Source: an uncultured Dokdonia sp.
Lineage (GTDB): Bacteria; Bacteroidota; Bacteroidia; Flavobacteriales; Flavobacteriaceae
Length of the DNA: 9,648 nucleotides
NCBI GenBank assembly: GCA_937124495.1
Contig: CAKZKZ010000330.1
Location: forward strand, 1-9,648
Reading direction: 5' to 3'
Shown: piece after piece, positions 6,867-9,648 of the stretch
Layout of the letters: each line of letters opens with the position of its first letter
How positions within the stretch are numbered: the stretch's first letter is position 1
Position numbers and translations under genes: made by a program
Notes under the pieces: generated by a model
Database searches by the model: none
Seen by the model: the letters and a program-made list of their open reading frames with translations, nothing else
What the model was told of the DNA's origin: nothing

Positions 6867-7960
6867 TTCGATGTATTTTTAGGTATATAATTAAATCTAT
6901 TTTTAAGTTTAAGAAATTGTTTTTCTATAAGGATAAAAGAGAGCCACGAAATTACAATAACAAGTATCGAGTTTTCGGCAATTATCAATAACATTTTATA
7001 TTTTACATTAAAAAAATCAGGCAATAGAGGATTAAAGTATACATCAATATACTTTTTTGTGATCATACTAGGAATAATATTATGGTATAAATATATCCCA
7101 TAACTTATTTTCCCTATAAAAATCAATATCCTATTATTTAAAATGAATGTTCCTCTAAGTTTATCTGTTTGATGATATATGTATATATAACAAATAAGCC
7201 AGAGTGTTAAGATAGATACTGTAGTTCGTACAGATAAGACCATCCACTGTTTTATAGTTACACTATATAGAAAATAAAAGAAAACAATAATGGCAACAAT
7301 AGAGAGTCGTTTAAAATACAGAGGCACTTTCTCTTTTTTATAGGTAATCCCCCAAGCCAGTAACGATCCAAGTCCAAAAGCATCAAAACAAGTAAACGTC
7401 AGTATTCTGCTCATCTTTAGTCCACTCACTAATAACTGACTCCCAATGCCTATAACAATAAAGCATAAGATTACAGGGAGTATATATTTTCTATTAACTA
7501 ATAAAACTAACCAAGGCCATATTAAATAGTATTGCTCTTCTACAGCTAGAGACCACAAATGAGGCAGCATGACATCCCAAGATTGCTGGCTAAAGAAATA
7601 AAAATTTGACGTATACGTAGCATAATATATAAACGGATCTTTAATAGAAGTTCCACTATATGCTGTAACTATATATACTGCTATAATCGTAAGATAATAA
7701 ATAGGGAAAATACGCAGCGATCTCCGTATGTAAAAATTCTTTAAAACTGTAAAAGTAGATGTGTTCTGAACTACAGCTTTATCACGATTATCAAGTAGTA
7801 TTTTTGATATTAAAAAGCCACTCAACACAAAAAAGATATCTACCCCAATTTGCCCATTAGGTATCCTATTAAATATATTTTGATTAGGTAACCAGTGACT
7901 TATAATCACCATGATAACAGCGATTGCTCTTACACTATCTAGTTGTTTAATATACTGCAT
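6863..7960 (-). CDS. membrane O-acyltransferase, acyltransferase-3 (OafA/YrhL-like) family
   Basis: A 365-residue polytopic membrane protein expected to move an acyl group, usually acetyl, onto a sugar hydroxyl. Family signatures: LDSVRAIAVIMVIISHW (7-23) with the paired Arg11 and His22 of the family; GQIGVDIFFVLSGFLISKIL (36-55); IRRSLRIFPIYYL (78-90); and LWSLAVEEQYYLIWPWL (135-151). About ten hydrophobic segments can be picked out, near 10-22, 38-56, 85-101, 138-156, 159-175, 186-204, 218-234, 246-262, 278-298 and 323-346, with a short basic tail. Length fits the bare transmembrane domain, with no SGNH extension of the kind found in some O-antigen acetylases. It starts 2 bases after the upstream stop and overlaps the downstream GT2 by ATGA, so it probably decorates the same glycan. 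It looks more AT-rich than its neighbours (12 G/C in 60 at 7081-7140, 24 in 60 at 3301-3360). Confidence 0.92.
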   Translation of the reverse strand: MQYIKQLDSVRAIAVIMVIISHWLPNQNIFNRIPNGQIGVDIFFVLSGFLISKILLDNRDKAVVQNTSTFTVLKNFYIRRSLRIFPIYYLTIIAVYIVTAYSGTSIKDPFIYYATYTSNFYFFSQQSWDVMLPHLWSLAVEEQYYLIWPWLVLLVNRKYILPVILCFIVIGIGSQLLVSGLKMSRILTFTCFDAFGLGSLLAWGITYKKEKVPLYFKRLSIVAIIVFFYFLYSVTIKQWMVLSVRTTVSILTLWLICYIYIYHQTDKLRGTFILNNRILIFIGKISYGIYLYHNIIPSMITKKYIDVYFNPLLPDFFNVKYKMLLIIAENSILVIVISWLSFILIEKQFLKLKNRFNYIPKNTSK

Positions 7961-7962
7961 AC

Positions 7963-8970
7963 TTATAGTCGCTTTTTCAAAAACGTGGCATGTGGCCGCA
8001 TCTTATCATAATAACCTAGCTTCAATTTATGTTTAAAAAAGCGCTTTATCAGAATCACTCTATTTAAAAGCTCAAAACAGAAAACAATCGTTACTTCACA
8101 AAAGTTCACATACCGCAAAGTACTTGCTTTTTTTGCTAATTGAAAAGCAGCTGCCATCTTATTCGTTTTTAAAGAATGTGCGATCAATGTTCTGTATACT
8201 AAATAGCGATATTTTTGTTTAAGAAAGTGCATTTGAAAACTCGAAAACAATGGATTCTCAATAGACTGAATTGCTTTAAAGATATGCATACTATAGACGT
8301 TTGTTGTCTTAGAAGAAGCTATAGAATCTTTAACATCTAGTCGGTATAGTGTATCTGCGTCGGTGATCATGTATTTGACCTTAGGCAAACTACAGAGTGC
8401 TCGCACGTGTAATTCCCAATCTTGCCAAGCTTTAAGCGATTGATTCCATCCTCCTATATGCAGTAGAAATTCTTTTTTCCACAAAACTCCTGATGTATGC
8501 CAAGGCATGTCTTGATCCAAAAATCGAATAACATATGCCGCTACATCTTCGTTATCATGAGATATATTCCATAAGATATCACTATCGCCTTTTTTATCTT
8601 TAAACGTAGCTGTTAAGAATAATAACATCTCGTATTCTGCATATTGTAAAGCGCAAGAATATCTACTTGCAATACAGAAATCATGTAACAAATCATCAGA
8701 ATCTAAGAACATCACCCAATCTGAGGTAGCTTTTTCCAACCCCATTTGCCTTGCTCCATTACCGCCTGATGTATACGCTTGCTCTCTTTGAAATAGGTGT
8801 ATTCTTGAGTCCGCTTTCGCGAAAGCGGATACAACAGCAATAGTCGCATCGGTACTTCCATCATCTACCACAATACATTCCCAATCTGGACTTGTTTGCG
8901 CCACAACAGATTGAAGCGTCTCTTTGATAAGTGTCGCTCTATTATAAGATGGAATGATGATAGAAATCAA
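7963..8970 (-). CDS. GT2 (GT-A fold) glycosyltransferase with TTG start
   Basis: A 335-residue enzyme. The start is a TTG (8968-8970): an in-frame TAA lies five codons upstream with no ATG or GTG between, and the GT2 strand ISIIIPSYNRA begins at residue 2, so a later start would destroy the domain. Motifs: VVDDGSTDAT (34-43) for UDP/uracil binding; VMFLDSDDLL (86-95), the DxD metal site; and WQDWELHVRA (182-191), the ED-like catalytic acid region. TSGVLWKKEFLLHIGGWN (159-176) is the usual acceptor-side segment. The C-terminal 80 residues are basic, with a Lys/Arg tail (FLKKRL) that may touch the membrane. The upstream stop, 12 bases away, is the same TAA in the same frame, so the two genes are separated only by one stop codon. 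A 20-base palindrome is embedded at 8810-8829, encoding part of FAKADSR. Sugar specificity is unknown. Confidence 0.9.
   Translation of the reverse strand: MISIIIPSYNRATLIKETLQSVVAQTSPDWECIVVDDGSTDATIAVVSAFAKADSRIHLFQREQAYTSGGNGARQMGLEKATSDWVMFLDSDDLLHDFCIASRYSCALQYAEYEMLLFLTATFKDKKGDSDILWNISHDNEDVAAYVIRFLDQDMPWHTSGVLWKKEFLLHIGGWNQSLKAWQDWELHVRALCSLPKVKYMITDADTLYRLDVKDSIASSKTTNVYSMHIFKAIQSIENPLFSSFQMHFLKQKYRYLVYRTLIAHSLKTNKMAAAFQLAKKASTLRYVNFCEVTIVFCFELLNRVILIKRFFKHKLKLGYYDKMRPHATFLKKRL
8810..8829. repeat. perfect 20-base palindrome containing GCTTTCGCGAAAGC, copy 2
   Basis: The 14-base core (8813-8826) is identical to copy 1, and three further complementary pairs on each side make a perfect 20-base palindrome. 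It lies inside the glycosyltransferase gene at 7963-8970 and is read there as part of FAKADSR, a different frame use from copy 1. Confidence 0.78.
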
Positions 8971-8982
8971 TATATAAGGTGT

Positions 8983-9648
8983 TTAGGTATACAATTTAAA
9001 ATAATCTTCAGCAACTTTCTGAATATCAAAATGTGTTTTCACATGAGTCACCGCTTTTTCTTTCATAGAAGTCAAAAGATCATTGTCTAGCATCAACTTC
9101 TCAACAGCCGCAGTCATAGCATGTACATCTCTATCTGGGACAATAAACCCTGTATTCCCTTGATCTATTGTCTCTGGAAACCCTCCTGAATCAAAACCAA
9201 TGACAGGGACTCCTGACGCTTGAGCTTCTAGTGATACAATCCCTAAAGCTTCTCGTCGTTGTTTTTCATTATAGGTACTTGTCATTAAAAATACATCACT
9301 CGCTGCAAGTGCAATTTTAATCTCTTCTTGAGTTTGAAATCCTAATAATGACACATGATCTTGAAGATGTAATGTGGCAATAGTTTGTGTCAACGTTTCC
9401 ATTAATTCGCCGTATCCAATAATCGTATAATGCACATCATATCCTTTGTCTACAAGTTGTTTTACGACTTGAATTCCGTAAATATGACCTTTCAAAGGAA
9501 TTAATCTTCCTATACTAATCATTTTAAAAGTAATATTCGGTTTTTTAACTGTTTCTTTATGTATAAAATACGAAGTATCTATCCCTACTGGCACTACAGT
9601 AATAGCTTCTGAATTAAACCCCTTTTCAATTAATTGATCTTTGAGAAA
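8983..9648 (-). CDS. GT4 (GT-B fold) glycosyltransferase, C-terminal part (cut by window edge)
   Basis: The frame stays open to the right edge, giving 221 visible residues that begin FLKDQLIEKGFNSEAITVVP, so the true start lies outside the window; the GTG at 9592-9594 is internal (the VPVGID turn of the linker). Seen in order, with numbering from the edge: VPVGID (19-24), the interdomain linker typical of GT4; ISIGRLIPLKGH (44-55), with Arg48 and Lys53 in the donor-phosphate-binding positions; HYTIIGYGEL (73-82); VFLMTSTYNE (119-128); and EALGIVSLEAQASGVPVIGF (133-152), the E-x7-E signature (Glu133, Glu141), followed by SGGFPE. This is a retaining GT4 donor domain complete through its C-terminal helix. 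Its stop (TAA, 8983-8985) lies 12 bases before the TTG of the next gene. The acceptor domain is not visible, so specificity cannot be judged. Confidence 0.92.
   Translation of the reverse strand, partial: FLKDQLIEKGFNSEAITVVPVGIDTSYFIHKETVKKPNITFKMISIGRLIPLKGHIYGIQVVKQLVDKGYDVHYTIIGYGELMETLTQTIATLHLQDHVSLLGFQTQEEIKIALAASDVFLMTSTYNEKQRREALGIVSLEAQASGVPVIGFDSGGFPETIDQGNTGFIVPDRDVHAMTAAVEKLMLDNDLLTSMKEKAVTHVKTHFDIQKVAEDYFKLYT

Noticed and set aside
8896..9090. Plus-strand open frame of 64 codons
   Set aside because: It is antisense to the junction of two clear glycosyltransferase genes and its product has no motif.
1..9648. CRISPR arrays, tRNA or rRNA genes, insertion sequences
   Set aside because: I saw no regularly spaced repeats, no tRNA-like cloverleaf, no rRNA sequence and no transposase motif in the window.

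Overview
The window reads as one stretch of a surface-polysaccharide biosynthesis locus (O-antigen, capsule or exopolysaccharide). All ten recognisable genes lie on the minus strand, so transcription runs from high to low coordinates. The AT-rich sequence, the lack of clear Shine-Dalgarno motifs before most starts, the tight gene packing and two copies of the palindrome GCTTTCGCGAAAGC suggest a member of the Bacteroidota, probably a marine Flavobacteriia. The taxonomic call is inference; no rRNA or housekeeping marker is present.

In transcription order (right to left) the first block is: a GT4 glycosyltransferase cut by the right edge (8983-9648); a GT2 glycosyltransferase with a TTG start (7963-8970); a membrane acyltransferase of the acyltransferase-3/OafA family (6863-7960); and a GT2 glycosyltransferase (5973-6866). 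A 131-base gap follows (5842-5972), the only non-coding stretch over 25 bases. It could hold a promoter and a folded leader. The second block is: a GT-A glycosyltransferase (4933-5841), a GT4-like one with a GTG start (3655-4911), a GT2/galactosyltransferase-like one with a GWGSEDTD motif (2570-3658), a GT4 one (1455-2573), a QueC-like PP-loop ATPase (291-1445), and the N-terminal 92 residues of a NeuB-family nonulosonic acid synthase cut by the left edge (1-276).

Together these are seven glycosyltransferases, one O-acyltransferase, one nonulosonate synthase and one PP-loop enzyme. The simplest picture is assembly on the inner face of the cytoplasmic membrane of a long oligosaccharide that includes an acyl group and a sialic-acid-like sugar. 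Flippase, polymerase, nucleotide-sugar enzymes and the CMP-nonulosonate synthetase must lie outside the window. Three junctions are ATGA overlaps and the other within-block gaps are 2 to 21 bases, so translational coupling is likely.

The most interesting item is the QueC-like protein. It has a PP-loop (SCGVDS) and a C-terminal four-cysteine pattern resembling the zinc site of QueC, yet it sits next to NeuB inside a glycan locus, with no queuosine genes visible. It is a candidate for an undescribed ATP-dependent nitrogen-transfer (amidation or amidination) step in glycan modification.
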